38,165 nucleotides of DNA, taken from assembly GCF_001757105.1 (NCBI RefSeq), contig NZ_MDHN01000036.1:1-38165 (forward strand), in the 5' to 3' direction. This DNA comes from Alteromonas confluentis (GTDB lineage Bacteria; Pseudomonadota; Gammaproteobacteria; Enterobacterales; Alteromonadaceae). Under the pieces are notes generated by a model. It was not told the origin of the DNA. It searched no databases and saw only the letters and a list, made by a program, of their open reading frames with translations. Shown one piece after another: positions 8,089 through 17,531 of the stretch; the first letter of the stretch is position 1, and every line of letters begins with the position of its first letter. Position numbers and translations under genes: made by a program.

Positions 8089-8913
8089 TTATTCAGGTTT
8101 AACAAATTTTAGTGTCATTCGGTTACTTTCGCCGATGGACAGATATTTTTCCTGATCAGTTTCACCCAGGCTCATTGACGGCGGAAGCGTCCATACACCT
8201 TTGGGATGATCAGCATTGTCCAGCGGGTTAGCATTTACTGCACTTTCGGCAACCAGTTTAAAACCGGCGGCTTCGGCAGCATCGATGACAAAGGATTTTT
8301 TCATGTATCCGCTGCTTTTCATGGCGTCGTCAGCAGCAGATTCAGGTAATGCGTGATCTACCACACCCAGTACGCCGCCTGGCTTGAGTGCTTTGTAGAA
8401 CGACTTAAACGAAGCGGTTACACCGTCTTTACCACCACCCATGTACCAGTTGTGCACATTACGGAATGTCAGAACCGCATCAGCACTGCCATCAGGGGCA
8501 ATTTCAGGGCTCTTAGACGGGTGGAATGCAGTGATGGTAGCACCTTCATAGATACCGCCTTCCTGCGCCTTTTCTTTGAAGCCTTTCAACGACGGCTCGT
8601 AGTAACGCGGCGCGCCATCAAACATAAAGAAGTGGGCTGCAACATAGTCGCCATCATCTTTCAGCATAGGGGCGAGAATATCGGCATACCAACCACCGCC
8701 GGGCCAAATCTCTACCACGGTCATGTCTGGTTCAATACCGAAAAAACGCAGGGTTTGCTGGGGGTGACGATATTCATCCCGTGCCTTATTGGCAGCAGAA
8801 CGGCTTTCGCTTTTTACAGCATCGGTCAGTGCATCAGCGCTGGCAATTACAGGTGCCAGTGACGCTGAAACAGCGAGCAGGGAGGCGGCAACAACACGCA
8901 TCGTAGTTTTCAT
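8089..8913 (-). CDS. exported class I SAM methyltransferase-like protein (COG4798 type)
   Basis: A 274-residue protein with a signal peptide (about residues 1-27, ending APVIASADA), so it probably acts in the periplasm. The mature part has a Rossmann methyltransferase motif I-like segment (MTVVEIWPGGGWYADILAPML) and a later DAVLTFRNVHNWY and LKPGGVLGVVDHALP, as in predicted methyltransferases of the COG4798 group. The substrate is unknown, and SAM in the periplasm would be unusual, so the fold may have been reused. AAGGATAAATT precedes the ATG. It lies between purH and purD on the same strand, 19 bp before purD. Confidence 0.75.
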   Translation of the reverse strand: MKTTMRVVAASLLAVSASLAPVIASADALTDAVKSESRSAANKARDEYRHPQQTLRFFGIEPDMTVVEIWPGGGWYADILAPMLKDDGDYVAAHFFMFDGAPRYYEPSLKGFKEKAQEGGIYEGATITAFHPSKSPEIAPDGSADAVLTFRNVHNWYMGGGKDGVTASFKSFYKALKPGGVLGVVDHALPESAADDAMKSSGYMKKSFVIDAAEAAGFKLVAESAVNANPLDNADHPKGVWTLPPSMSLGETDQEKYLSIGESNRMTLKFVKPE

Positions 8914-9084
8914 AATTTATCCTTGATTGTTGAAACGGTGCATCGCATTTTTTGAGTTATACCCACGCTAAGGTGCGAAGGTTCAGACTCAGAGAACCTT
9001 GCTCTCGGTAGAAGAAAATCGATTCCGCTACCGGCTGTCAGCAAAGTAAAACCAGTTTTACCGTGCCTAGGTTATATTAACCTG

Positions 9085-9125
9085 CTGAAAAAACGCAAAA
9101 GGTTGTGGTGAAAACCACAACCTTT
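9085..9125 (-). terminator. intrinsic terminator of purH
   Basis: A 12-bp perfect stem (9098-9109 with 9114-9125) closes a four-base loop. On the minus strand it is followed by ttgcg and then six T. It lies just after the purH stop. The roughly 190 bp from here to the methyltransferase-like gene hold nothing else recognisable beyond presumed promoter space. Confidence 0.85.
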
Positions 9126-9143
9126 ACCGTCAACAACCAAAAA

Positions 9144-10742
9144 TTAATGGCGGAAGTGACGCATGCCGGTGAACACCATGGCAATGCCATGCTCGTCGGC
9201 CGCTGCGATAACTTCGTCATCGCGCATTGAACCGCCCGGCTGGATTACCGCTTTAATACCGGCAGCAGCGGCTGCATCAATACCGTCGCGGAACGGGAAG
9301 AACGCATCAGATGCCATCACAGAACCCGCTACTTCCAGGTTCTCGTCAGCCGCTTTAATACCTGCAATCTTGGCAGAGTAAACGCGGCTCATTTGGCCTG
9401 CGCCCACACCAATGGTCATGCTGTCTTTTGCATAAACGATAGCGTTAGACTTCACGTACTTAGCCACTTTCCAGCAGAACATCAGGTCGCGCAATTGCTC
9501 TTCTGTAGGTTGTACTTTGGAAACCACTTTCAGGTCGTCCATTTCAACCATGCCGAAGTCGCGCTCCTGAATTAGCAGACCGCCGTTAACACGTTTGAAG
9601 TCGAAACCTTCAGTCAGCTGACCCTGCCAGTCACCACATGCCAGCAAGCGTACGTTCTTCTTCTCAGCAACGATGGTTTTCGCTTCTTCGCTAACAGTAG
9701 GGGCAATGATCACTTCAACAAACTGACGGTCAACAATGGCTTTTGCTGTGTCGCCATCCAGTTCACGGTTAAACGCGATGATACCGCCAAAAGCAGACGT
9801 CGGGTCGGTTTTGAAAGCGCGGTCGTAGGCTTCCAGGATGTTCTCACCCAGCGCCACACCACAAGGGTTTGCGTGTTTAACAATAACACAAGCAGGTACG
9901 TCGAATTCTTTCACACATTCCAGCGCGGCGTCGGTATCAGCAATGTTGTTGAAAGACAGCTCTTTACCTTGCAGCTGCTCTGCCGTGGCAACCGATGCTT
10001 CCTGAATGTTGTTCTCAACGTAGAAAGCCGCAGACTGGTGGCTGTTTTCGCCGTAACGCAGATCTTGCTTTTTGCTCATCTGAACGTTGTAAGTACGTGG
10101 GAATTCGCTGTGGTCATGTTCACAGTCGTCAGCGCATTCAACTGAATCGATGCGAGCACCGAAATAGTTGGCAATCATGCCATCGTATTCTGCGGTGTGC
10201 TCGAAGGCTTTAATCGCCAGGTCGAAACGGGTTTGGTAAGTCAGTGAACCCGCGTTTTCTTCCATTTCAGCTAGCACGCGGCCGTAATCAGCGGCTTTAA
10301 CCACAATGGTGACATCTTTATGGTTTTTCGCTGCAGCGCGAACCATAGTCGGTCCGCCGATATCGATATTTTCGATGGCGTCTTCCAGCGTGCAATCGTC
10401 TTTTGCGACAGTGGCCGCGAACGGATAAAGATTCACTACAACCAAATCGATTGGCGCGATGTTGTTCTCAGCCATAACACCCTCGTCCTGGCCACGACGT
10501 CCTAAAATTCCGCCGTGAATTTTAGGGTGCAGAGTTTTAACACGACCGTCCATGATTTCAGGATGACCGGTGTGTTCTGAAACCTCTTTAACCGGCAAAC
10601 CAGCTTCCGCCAGTAATTTTGCCGTACCGCCGGTAGATAGCAGTTCAACGCCTTTTTCGTTAAGTGACGTGGCAAATTCAACGATGCCGGTTTTGTCAGA
10701 AACACTTAACAGGGCGCGCTTGATAGGTTTAGGTGTTTGCAT
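9144..10742 (-). CDS. purH: bifunctional AICAR transformylase / IMP cyclohydrolase
   Basis: A 532-residue enzyme (E. coli 529) catalysing the last two steps to IMP. The N-terminal MGS-like cyclohydrolase domain starts [16 protein letters not shown] and carries [11 protein letters not shown] and [13 protein letters not shown]. The C-terminal transformylase carries [15 protein letters not shown] and the catalytic Lys-His pair in [13 protein letters not shown], ending with [19 protein letters not shown]. It follows fis, but a strong terminator lies between, so it probably has its own promoter in the roughly 40 bp before the start. No convincing PurR box was found there. Confidence 0.97.
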   Translation of the reverse strand: MQTPKPIKRALLSVSDKTGIVEFATSLNEKGVELLSTGGTAKLLAEAGLPVKEVSEHTGHPEIMDGRVKTLHPKIHGGILGRRGQDEGVMAENNIAPIDLVVVNLYPFAATVAKDDCTLEDAIENIDIGGPTMVRAAAKNHKDVTIVVKAADYGRVLAEMEENAGSLTYQTRFDLAIKAFEHTAEYDGMIANYFGARIDSVECADDCEHDHSEFPRTYNVQMSKKQDLRYGENSHQSAAFYVENNIQEASVATAEQLQGKELSFNNIADTDAALECVKEFDVPACVIVKHANPCGVALGENILEAYDRAFKTDPTSAFGGIIAFNRELDGDTAKAIVDRQFVEVIIAPTVSEEAKTIVAEKKNVRLLACGDWQGQLTEGFDFKRVNGGLLIQERDFGMVEMDDLKVVSKVQPTEEQLRDLMFCWKVAKYVKSNAIVYAKDSMTIGVGAGQMSRVYSAKIAGIKAADENLEVAGSVMASDAFFPFRDGIDAAAAAGIKAVIQPGGSMRDDEVIAAADEHGIAMVFTGMRHFRH

Positions 10743-10780
10743 AGTGGTGTTGAGCTCTTTGCGTAAGTTTCGAGTGGAAC

Positions 10781-10806
10781 AAAAAAGAGCACCGTTTGGT
10801 GCTCTT
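10781..10806 (-). terminator. intrinsic terminator of dusB-fis
   Basis: A nine-bp stem (aagagcacc with ggtgctctt, 10785-10806) and four-base loop are followed on the minus strand by a T run (10786-10781). It lies between fis and purH and ends the dusB-fis transcript. Confidence 0.85.
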
Positions 10807-10830
10807 AAAGTTGGGCTAAGCCCTTTAATC

Positions 10831-11124
10831 TTAGTTCATGCCGTACTGCTTCAGCTTTTTGCGCAGTGTGCCACGGTTGATGCCCATCATGATGGCGGCG
10901 CGAGTCTGGTTACCGCGAGTGTAGGTCATTACTTCTTCCAGTAATGGCGCTTCAACTTCAGCCAGAACAAGTTCGTACAGGTTATCGATGTTGGCGTTGT
11001 CCAGTTGCTTCAGATATTTGTTAACTGCTTGCTTAACTGAGTCACGCAGAGGCTTTTGAGCCTGAGTTTGTGAAGGAGTAGTTACTGTTGTAGTAAAAGG
11101 AGAAGTCACATTTTGATCGAACAT
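10831..11124 (-). CDS. fis: nucleoid-associated DNA-binding protein Fis
   Basis: A 97-residue protein (E. coli 98) that binds and bends DNA, activates rRNA promoters and assists site-specific recombination. The C-terminal helix-turn-helix reads [23 protein letters not shown] and is nearly identical to enteric Fis, while the N-terminal arm (first about 25 residues) is divergent, as is usual outside Enterobacteria. It follows dusB by 31 bp in the conserved dusB-fis operon and is closed by a strong terminator. Confidence 0.97.
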   Translation of the reverse strand: MFDQNVTSPFTTTVTTPSQTQAQKPLRDSVKQAVNKYLKQLDNANIDNLYELVLAEVEAPLLEEVMTYTRGNQTRAAIMMGINRGTLRKKLKQYGMN

Positions 11125-11155
11125 AATACTTTCTTGCTCTATTAGTTAGTCATCA

Positions 11156-12154
11156 CTATGCTGCCGGAGAGATCTGTCGCTTATCTCTCTTGTGCAGCGA
11201 TTGAAAATAATCTTCAAGGGCATCGAGTTGCGCATGCGCTTCTTCGAGGCCATTGAACGTTCGGCGAAACTGATTATCCTTGTCGTGCTCCGCGAGATAC
11301 CACCCTACGTGTTTCCGGGCAATTCGTGTGCCCATCACATCACCGTAGAAGGCGTGTACATTTACAACGTGTTCGTGCAATACCGCTTGTTGTTCTGACA
11401 ATGGTGGCGCCGGTAAGTTTTCACCTGTTTCAAGGTAATGTAGGATTTGCTTAAAAATCCATGGATTACCTTGCGCCCCGCGTCCAATCATTACACCGTC
11501 AGCACCGGTATAGTCGAGCACGAATCGTGCTTTTTCCGGAGAAGTAATGTCGCCGTTTGCAATAACCGGAATCGACACTGCCTGTTTTATAGTACGAATG
11601 GTGTCGTACTCGGCATTTCCCCGATACATACAGGCTCGCGTTCTACCGTGAACTGCCAGCGACTGTATGCCGTTTTGTTCCGCAATACGGGCAATGTCTG
11701 CCCCGTTGCGATTGTCTGTGTCCCACCCTGTTCTGATCTTCAGGGTAACCGGCACATCCACTGCATCCACCACGGCCCGGACGATACGCTCTACCAGGTC
11801 GGGATACTGCAGCAGTGCTGAACCCGCTAATTTTTTATTGACCTTTTTGGCCGGACAACCCATGTTGATATCGATGATTTGTGCACCGTTCTCAACATTA
11901 AATTGTGCTGCCTGCGCCATCAACTCAGGATCTGCGCCGGCAATTTGTACCGAGCGAATCCCGTCTTCACCGCTATGGTCCATGCGATGCATGGATTTGG
12001 CGGTCTTCCAGACCTTCGGGTTGCTGGACAACATTTCAGATACAACTAACCCTGCCCCCATTCTTCGGCACATCTGCCGAAAGGGCCTGTCAGTCACGCC
12101 AGCCATAGGCGCGAGCATCAAATTGTTCTGGAGTGTGTGAGGTCCGATTCGCAT
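11156..12154 (-). CDS. dusB: tRNA-dihydrouridine synthase B
   Basis: A 332-residue FMN-dependent enzyme (E. coli 321) that reduces uridine in tRNA. The TIM-barrel start is LMLAPMAGVTDRPFRQMCR, the catalytic cysteine lies in DINMGCPAKKVNKK, and the phosphate-binding end has GADGVMIGRGAQGNPWIF. A C-terminal helical tRNA-binding part follows. It is the first gene of the dusB-fis operon. A tataaa-like box on the minus strand near 12186-12181 could be part of its promoter. Confidence 0.96.
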   Translation of the reverse strand: MRIGPHTLQNNLMLAPMAGVTDRPFRQMCRRMGAGLVVSEMLSSNPKVWKTAKSMHRMDHSGEDGIRSVQIAGADPELMAQAAQFNVENGAQIIDINMGCPAKKVNKKLAGSALLQYPDLVERIVRAVVDAVDVPVTLKIRTGWDTDNRNGADIARIAEQNGIQSLAVHGRTRACMYRGNAEYDTIRTIKQAVSIPVIANGDITSPEKARFVLDYTGADGVMIGRGAQGNPWIFKQILHYLETGENLPAPPLSEQQAVLHEHVVNVHAFYGDVMGTRIARKHVGWYLAEHDKDNQFRRTFNGLEEAHAQLDALEDYFQSLHKRDKRQISPAA

Positions 12155-12227
12155 ACTTTACAGCCAACTGTTGCGCAGAATTTATACACCAGGCCAAAAC
12201 GGGGCGCTAAGTTTACGTGTTTTCGCA

Positions 12228-12350
12228 AGCCTTGAAAAGGCTAAAAATCACACAAAATTTGTAGCCTGACTATTGACAGTTCTGGCTACATTTGCGTGTA
12301 ACACTACACGTTACCTTTGCGTAAACGCCGAAAAGGCTAAGGTTTTTTTA
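12228..12350 (+). other. prmA-dusB intergenic hairpins and promoter-like boxes
   Basis: In the 224-bp gap, agcctt/aaggct forms a hairpin (12228-12242). TTGACA (12273-12278) and TGTAAC, 18 bp later, resemble a plus-strand promoter, and cgtgta/tacacg (12295-12310) is a palindrome. A branched fold closed by acctt/aaggt ends in seven T at 12343-12350 on the plus strand. No gene on that strand uses them. They could mark a very short RNA or simply regulate dusB-fis. Confidence 0.25.
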
Positions 12351-12378
12351 CGATGATTTGAAAGTTTTATGAATATTT

Positions 12379-13260
12379 TCAGTGAGTTCTTGTTCCGCTC
12401 ACCCGCGCCCAGTCACCCTCAACAGCGCTTTGCTCTAAGGCGAAGTGGCTTTGATAGGCAGCTTCAATTTTTTCAATTTGTTCTTCAAGAATGCCTGAAA
12501 GCACCAGTTTTCCGCCGTTTTTGCAGTAACCAGTAATCACAGATTGAAGTTCGATAAGGGGGCCGCTGAGAATATTGGCCACCACCACATCGGCTTCGAG
12601 GGTAGGTTGATCTTCTGGCAGGTACACGCTTAAGCGATCTTCCACGCCATTGCGACGGGCATTTTCCATGGATGCTTGAAGCGCCTGTGGGTCGATATCA
12701 ATACCGATCACCTCTTTCGCGCCCAGCTTCAGCGCTGCCAACGCCAGAATGCCAGAGCCACAGCCGAAATCCACCACCGTTTTGCCTTCCAGATCTAAGG
12801 CATCTAACCAGCGCAAACATAATGCGGTAGTGGGGTGGGTACCGGTACCGAAAGCCAGACCTGGATCGAGCATCACATTTACCGCGTCCGGATCAGGTAC
12901 ATCGCGCCAGCTCGGACATATCCATAAACGTTTACCAAACTGCATCGGGTGGAAGTTATCCATCCACTCACGTTCCCAGTCTTTATCTTCTAGCTGGTCG
13001 AGCTTGTGCTTAAACCCTTTACCTAAAATCCGTGATTGTTCCAGGCGCTTGATAACGGCTTTCATATCGTCGGCGGCATTAAACAGTCCCACAACCTGTG
13101 TGTCTGGCCACAGCATGGTTTCGCCCGGTTTAGGCTCGTACATGGGCGTGTCCTTAGCATCAACAAAGGTAACGGCCTGTGCGCCATTAGCGCTCAGCAT
13201 GTTGCCAATCTGCTCTGCGTGTTCAGAGTCAGAATTGATTCGTAGTTGTATCCAGGACAT
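12379..13260 (-). CDS. prmA: ribosomal protein L11 methyltransferase
   Basis: A 293-residue enzyme, the same length as E. coli PrmA, which trimethylates ribosomal protein L11. The N-terminal substrate-recognition domain begins [20 protein letters not shown]. The linker and catalytic domain show [23 protein letters not shown], the SAM motif [31 protein letters not shown] and [15 protein letters not shown]. It lies directly upstream of dusB-fis, an arrangement seen in many gammaproteobacteria. Its upstream neighbour on the minus strand would normally be linked to accBC, but here the iron-uptake block intervenes. Confidence 0.97.
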   Translation of the reverse strand: MSWIQLRINSDSEHAEQIGNMLSANGAQAVTFVDAKDTPMYEPKPGETMLWPDTQVVGLFNAADDMKAVIKRLEQSRILGKGFKHKLDQLEDKDWEREWMDNFHPMQFGKRLWICPSWRDVPDPDAVNVMLDPGLAFGTGTHPTTALCLRWLDALDLEGKTVVDFGCGSGILALAALKLGAKEVIGIDIDPQALQASMENARRNGVEDRLSVYLPEDQPTLEADVVVANILSGPLIELQSVITGYCKNGGKLVLSGILEEQIEKIEAAYQSHFALEQSAVEGDWARVSGTRTH

Positions 13261-13479
13261 GGGAACTCTTTATTAATCAGTGAGTAAAAAGCCAGCGGCG
13301 ATAATATGGCTAGCGTAAAGGGCGCATTTTAGCAAACTCCTGGGCAATTGCGCACCGCCGCAGAATGATTTATCGGCATCCAAACTAAATTAACTGGCAA
13401 TCTAAGAAGTTACGTTGAACTACTAGCATGTTTGTTGGCACCTGCTATGGTTTTAAAAGGTCATTTGTAGAGTGTAAGC

Positions 13480-14241
13480 ATGCGATATCTGGTCAGGTTC
13501 GTGGTGCTTCTGACCGTTGTAGCCACATCTTATTCTGTGTTTGCTAAACCTGTAGATGTGGTGTCCGGTTGGAATAAACCACCTTATATCATCTCTGAAG
13601 GCGATACCGGCTTTGAAATTGAGTTGGTAAAAGCAGTGCTTGCCCTTTCAGGTCACGACGCCCGATTGCACTATGTTCCTATGGGGCGCTCTGTCAGGCT
13701 GATCGGCGAACAAGAGCTAGATATTGCCTTGTCTATGAATGAACGTCAGGCGCTTCCTAAGGAGTGGCTTTCTGATGTCTATGTGGTGTACCAGAATGTG
13801 GTGATAACCCGGCGTGACCGCAAGGAAATCATTGGCTCTTTGGAAGCGCTTAAAGACATGACAGTCATTGGTTTTCAAACGGCGTCACAGGCATTGGGAA
13901 AGGCATTTTCCGATGTTGTTTCTAATCACTCAGGGTATCTCGAAGTAGCTGATCAGTCTCGTCAGGTGAGTATGCTGTTACTAGGTAGCGTTGATGCGAT
14001 TGTCATGGATTATCGGATTTTCGAGCATATCCGCAGCACTTTGCCTGAAGATCAGCAAAAGGAGGTTGATTATCACTTTCTTTTCGAGAGTAGTCCTTAT
14101 CGGGCGGCTATTCCTGATCCTGAGCTTCGTCGGGCATTTAACAAAGGGTTACAGACACTACAAGAGAGCGGTGAATATACTGAACTCACCCGCGAGTATC
14201 TGCCCAATGTCCTGACCACCTCCTACGCGCATATCTTTTAA
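13480..14241 (+). CDS. periplasmic solute-binding protein family 3 (amino-acid-type), orphan
   Basis: A 253-residue protein with a signal peptide (residues 1-22, ending TSYSVFA) and a bacterial extracellular solute-binding family 3 fold: a WNKPPYIISEGDTGFEIELVKAVLA start, a MGRSVRLIGEQELDIALSM segment and a C-terminal LRRAFNKGLQTLQESGEYTELTREYL. No permease or ATPase gene accompanies it, so it may sense a ligand or work with a distant transporter. Its ligand is unknown. It points the same way as the iron genes but ends about 200 bp before the receptor, with a Fur box between, so it is probably transcribed separately. Confidence 0.8.
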   Translation: MRYLVRFVVLLTVVATSYSVFAKPVDVVSGWNKPPYIISEGDTGFEIELVKAVLALSGHDARLHYVPMGRSVRLIGEQELDIALSMNERQALPKEWLSDVYVVYQNVVITRRDRKEIIGSLEALKDMTVIGFQTASQALGKAFSDVVSNHSGYLEVADQSRQVSMLLLGSVDAIVMDYRIFEHIRSTLPEDQQKEVDYHFLFESSPYRAAIPDPELRRAFNKGLQTLQESGEYTELTREYLPNVLTTSYAHIF

Positions 14242-14318
14242 ACCGTTTTACCCCTCTTATCTGACTAATTATTGTTCAAATTATCTTTACAGAAACTTTA
14301 GTAAAAATTAATGTAAAT

Positions 14319-14337
14319 GATAATGATTCTCATCATT
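14319..14337 (+). promoter_or_regulatory. Fur box upstream of the siderophore receptor
   Basis: The 19-mer gataatgattctcatcatt matches the classical Fur consensus at 15 of 19 positions and lies 110 bp before the receptor start codon. Iron-loaded Fur would block transcription of the receptor, giving induction under iron shortage. Confidence 0.8.
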
Positions 14338-14446
14338 ATATGTGGTTTAATACTAAAGACTAAGGAAGGTGTGGCCACATCCTCTTCTATTACTTCGTAC
14401 CGTTTCATCATTCATCTGAGTAGCTCAGCGTTTCAAGGAACATAAA

Positions 14447-16663
14447 ATGCCTGATTTAGGTAAGATCATTTTACTCACCGCACTTTTCCCCGGATTATCT
14501 GCCAATGTGTTGGCACAAACTGACGATATAGAAACTCTGGACACAACCGTTGTCCAAGCCGCCTCTGAAGAGCTGAAACAGGCTCAGGGTGTTTCTGTCA
14601 TCACTGAAGAAGATTTCAAGCGCCGTCCGGTATCAAACGATGTGTCGGAACTTATCAAAACCATGCCTGGTATTAACCTGACAGGTAACTCCAGTACAGG
14701 TCAGTACGGTAACAACCGTCAAATTGATATCCGTGGTATGGGCCCGGAAAATACCCTTATTCTGATCGATGGTAAGCCTGTGCTTTCTCGTAATGCAGTG
14801 AAAATGGGCCGCTCTGGCGAGCGTAATACCCGTGGCGACAGTAACTGGGTACCACCCGAAGCGATTGAAAGTATTGAAGTAATTCGCGGTCCTGCTGCTG
14901 CCCGATATGGTTCTGGTGCATCTGGTGGTGTAATTAATATCATCACCAAAAAGCCTGATGAGGCCGGTGTTAGTGTGACGGTGCAAGCCGAGATCCCAGA
15001 AAACTCACTGGAAGGCGGCAACAAACGCGCCGATGTGATTTTAAGTGGCCCACTGTCAGAACGTTTTTCTCACCGTACTATCCTGAACTACAACAAACAG
15101 GAAGGCGATTCTCCTGAATTAAACCGTGACGCTACCGTTGAAGGCAGTAACACCGCTGCGGGTTCGGAAGGTGTTGAGAATATTGACTTCCGCACCTTGC
15201 TGCGCTTCGACCAGGACGACATTAATACCTGGGAACTGGAAGCCGCTTATAGCCGTCAGGGCAACGAATATGCCGGTGATAATGCCTTCCAGGGCGTAGA
15301 TCACGCTAACTCACAACTCTACATTGGGCAGGAAACCAATGTGATGCGCCGAAAAACTATTTCGGGTACCCATCGTGGGGATTTCGATTTCGGTGATTCA
15401 TTCTCTTATATCCAGTTTGAAGAAACAGACAACACACGTCTGAGTGAAGGTCTTGCAGGAGGTCCGGAAGGAAGTTTCAACACTGATACCGGTGAAACAG
15501 TTACTATCATGCTGCGCAACTTGACCGCCAAATCGGAGTGGAATATTCCGCTGGAACTGTTTGGTAAGTCACAAACCATGACGGTAGGTGCCGAATTCCG
15601 CGGCGAAAGAATGGACGATCCTTCTTCTCTGCAAGCAGGCATCAACGTGGCTGACGGTGTAGTGATTGATGGCACCGATATCGCTGCTGAAGATCGCGAC
15701 CCGCATTCAAGTGCAGAGCTGTACGGCGTGTACGTTGAAGACAATATCATGCTGACAGAAGACGTGATGCTAACCCCAGGTGTTCGTTTTGACCATCACA
15801 GTGAAGCGGGCAGCAATGTATCACCTAGCTTGAATATTAGCTGGCAGTCAACGTCGGAAGTGTCTTTCCAGGCGGGTATCAGCCGTGCATTCAAAGCGCC
15901 AAACCTGTATCAGACGAACCCGAACTATGTGTACACCACGCGTGGTAACGGCTGTCCGGTTGACTACCCAAGTCAGGGTAGTGGTTGTTCGATTCTGGGT
16001 AACCCGGATCTGGAACACGAAACGTCGGTTAACAAAGAAATCGGCGTTAACTATGCCGGTACTGACAATGGGATCAGCGCAGGTTTAACCTATTTCCACA
16101 ACGATTATAAAAACAAAATCGTAACCGGTAACACGGCGCCGATTTATGTGCTTGATGGCGGTAACGCTGACACTTACGTGCAAATTTTCCAATGGTACAA
16201 CACCCCGGAAGCGGTTATCGAAGGTTTAGAAGGTAGCTTACTGATCCCTATTACCAATGACATTGAGTGGTCTACTAACGCCACTGTCATGCTGGAATCT
16301 GAAGACAAAGAAACCGGACAACCGCTTTCTATTGTGCCTGATTACACCATTAACACGCAGGTTGCCTGGTCGGTAACGGAAGACTGGGAACTGGTTGCCA
16401 GTGCACAACATTATGGCGAAACGGAAAGCCCAACGGCCAGCACCACCAGTGGTGCCGTTATTGAGAACCCTGAGCCTCGCGAGGCTTACACCATCGTGAA
16501 CCTGAACAGTGTTTACAGCTACAAAAACATTGATTTTACCTTCACGGTAAAAAATCTGTTTGATAAGACCATTCTGCGTGAAGGCACGCAGACCAACGCA
16601 GGTGCTAACACCTACAACGAACCAGGCCGTAACTTCCTGGTATCGGCAACTTATCACTTCTGA
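14447..16663 (+). CDS. fepA: FepA-like TonB-dependent catecholate siderophore receptor
   Basis: A 738-residue outer-membrane receptor (E. coli FepA about 746). A signal peptide ends near residue 24 and a TonB box-like DTTVVQA sits at 32-38. The plug domain holds GMGPENTLILIDGKPV, then MGRSGERNTRGDSNWVPPE and IEVIRGPAAARYGSGASGGV, the pattern of the FepA/PfeA ferric-enterobactin group. A 22-strand barrel follows, with a loop cysteine pair (NGCPV and SGCSI) and the terminal aromatic residue in SATYHF. The exact siderophore is inferred from the plug motif only. A Fur box lies upstream and an intrinsic terminator directly downstream; the TonB2 genes that would energise it follow. Confidence 0.9.
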   Translation: MPDLGKIILLTALFPGLSANVLAQTDDIETLDTTVVQAASEELKQAQGVSVITEEDFKRRPVSNDVSELIKTMPGINLTGNSSTGQYGNNRQIDIRGMGPENTLILIDGKPVLSRNAVKMGRSGERNTRGDSNWVPPEAIESIEVIRGPAAARYGSGASGGVINIITKKPDEAGVSVTVQAEIPENSLEGGNKRADVILSGPLSERFSHRTILNYNKQEGDSPELNRDATVEGSNTAAGSEGVENIDFRTLLRFDQDDINTWELEAAYSRQGNEYAGDNAFQGVDHANSQLYIGQETNVMRRKTISGTHRGDFDFGDSFSYIQFEETDNTRLSEGLAGGPEGSFNTDTGETVTIMLRNLTAKSEWNIPLELFGKSQTMTVGAEFRGERMDDPSSLQAGINVADGVVIDGTDIAAEDRDPHSSAELYGVYVEDNIMLTEDVMLTPGVRFDHHSEAGSNVSPSLNISWQSTSEVSFQAGISRAFKAPNLYQTNPNYVYTTRGNGCPVDYPSQGSGCSILGNPDLEHETSVNKEIGVNYAGTDNGISAGLTYFHNDYKNKIVTGNTAPIYVLDGGNADTYVQIFQWYNTPEAVIEGLEGSLLIPITNDIEWSTNATVMLESEDKETGQPLSIVPDYTINTQVAWSVTEDWELVASAQHYGETESPTASTTSGAVIENPEPREAYTIVNLNSVYSYKNIDFTFTVKNLFDKTILREGTQTNAGANTYNEPGRNFLVSATYHF

Positions 16664-16671
16664 TAGAACCC

Positions 16672-16702
16672 ACCGGCAACACGCTTCCGTGTTGCCGGTT
16701 TT
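16672..16702 (+). terminator. intrinsic terminator of the siderophore receptor gene
   Basis: A 12-bp perfect stem (16672-16683 with 16688-16699) and a cttc loop are followed by a T run. It lies just after the stop codon and should separate or attenuate transcription into the TonB2 operon. Confidence 0.9.
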
Positions 16703-16750
16703 TGCCTTTTGGGACAGAGATTTATGACAACGGAAAAGGGAGGCCTGACA

Positions 16751-17530
16751 ATGCTGAAAAAGCATAAGCTCACTATGATGCTGGCATCACTCATGCTGGC
16801 TGGAAGTACTCAGGCTGCCGTGACTGATGAACTCGATAACCTGACGCGAGAATGGTTACAAATCGAGAGTCAGGAACGGAAATTGGTGATGGGCTGGCAA
16901 GAGCAGGAACCGATTGTTCGTCAGCGTATCGATTTATTGAAAGCTGAAAAAGCGCAATTGCAGAAAATACTGGCGACGAGTAATGACTCGCAAGATGATG
17001 TTGATGCGCGCAGAAACGAACTCCTGGCGGAACAAAATGCGCTGGAAAGTCAGCAAGCAGACGTGACTGGTGCACTGAATGCGCTGGTTGGACGGGTGAA
17101 TAGCTTGTACGAAAGTCTGCCTCCTCCTTTACGTTTTAACTGGGACAAAGAAGATGCCGCTTTAGAAGGCGACAGTTCTGACAACCCTTCACAGATTTTA
17201 CAGGTTGCGCTGGCTAAGTTGTCCAGACTGGAACAGTTCGACAGCAAACTCACCGTAAACGAAGACGTATTAACAACACCAGACGGTAAAGAAGTCGTCG
17301 TCAAGCAGCTTTATCTTGGCTCGCAACTCGCCTGGTTTGCCAATAACGATGGCAGCATTGCAGGCTCTGGTTATCCGGAGAACGGTAAGTGGGCATGGCA
17401 CTTCGGCGGCGATGCCGATGGACAAGCCATTGCCAGAGCGGTAGCCGTGTTCGAACGTCGCCAGCAACCCGAATTTATTTCCCTGCCGCTCCCGTTTGGC
17501 GCCGCAGGTACCACAGGCGGAGGTCGCTAA
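16751..17530 (+). CDS. DUF3450 protein of the TonB2 cluster
   Basis: A 259-residue predicted periplasmic protein: a signal peptide (MLKKHKLTMMLASLMLAGST, cleaved near QAA), then a long coiled coil rich in E, Q and K (about residues 25-110) and a globular C-terminal half with LYLGSQLAWFANNDG. This is the DUF3450 family, which heads TonB2-type clusters in Vibrio and Alteromonadales. Its exact role is unknown; it presumably helps couple TtpC/ExbB to TonB. The ATG at 16751 has GGGAGG at ideal spacing and gives a clean signal peptide; in-frame starts at 16709 and 16724 would add charged residues in front. The next gene starts one base after its stop. Confidence 0.85.
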   Translation: MLKKHKLTMMLASLMLAGSTQAAVTDELDNLTREWLQIESQERKLVMGWQEQEPIVRQRIDLLKAEKAQLQKILATSNDSQDDVDARRNELLAEQNALESQQADVTGALNALVGRVNSLYESLPPPLRFNWDKEDAALEGDSSDNPSQILQVALAKLSRLEQFDSKLTVNEDVLTTPDGKEVVVKQLYLGSQLAWFANNDGSIAGSGYPENGKWAWHFGGDADGQAIARAVAVFERRQQPEFISLPLPFGAAGTTGGGR

Positions 17531-17531
17531 C

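Noticed and set aside
10743..10780. Possible PurR box before purH (gcgtaagtttcga)
   Set aside because: Only about 7 of 12 core positions match the PurR consensus, too weak to call.
16238..16765. 175-codon minus-strand frame across the end of the receptor gene
   Set aside because: It is antisense to the barrel region and crosses the receptor terminator; no protein features.
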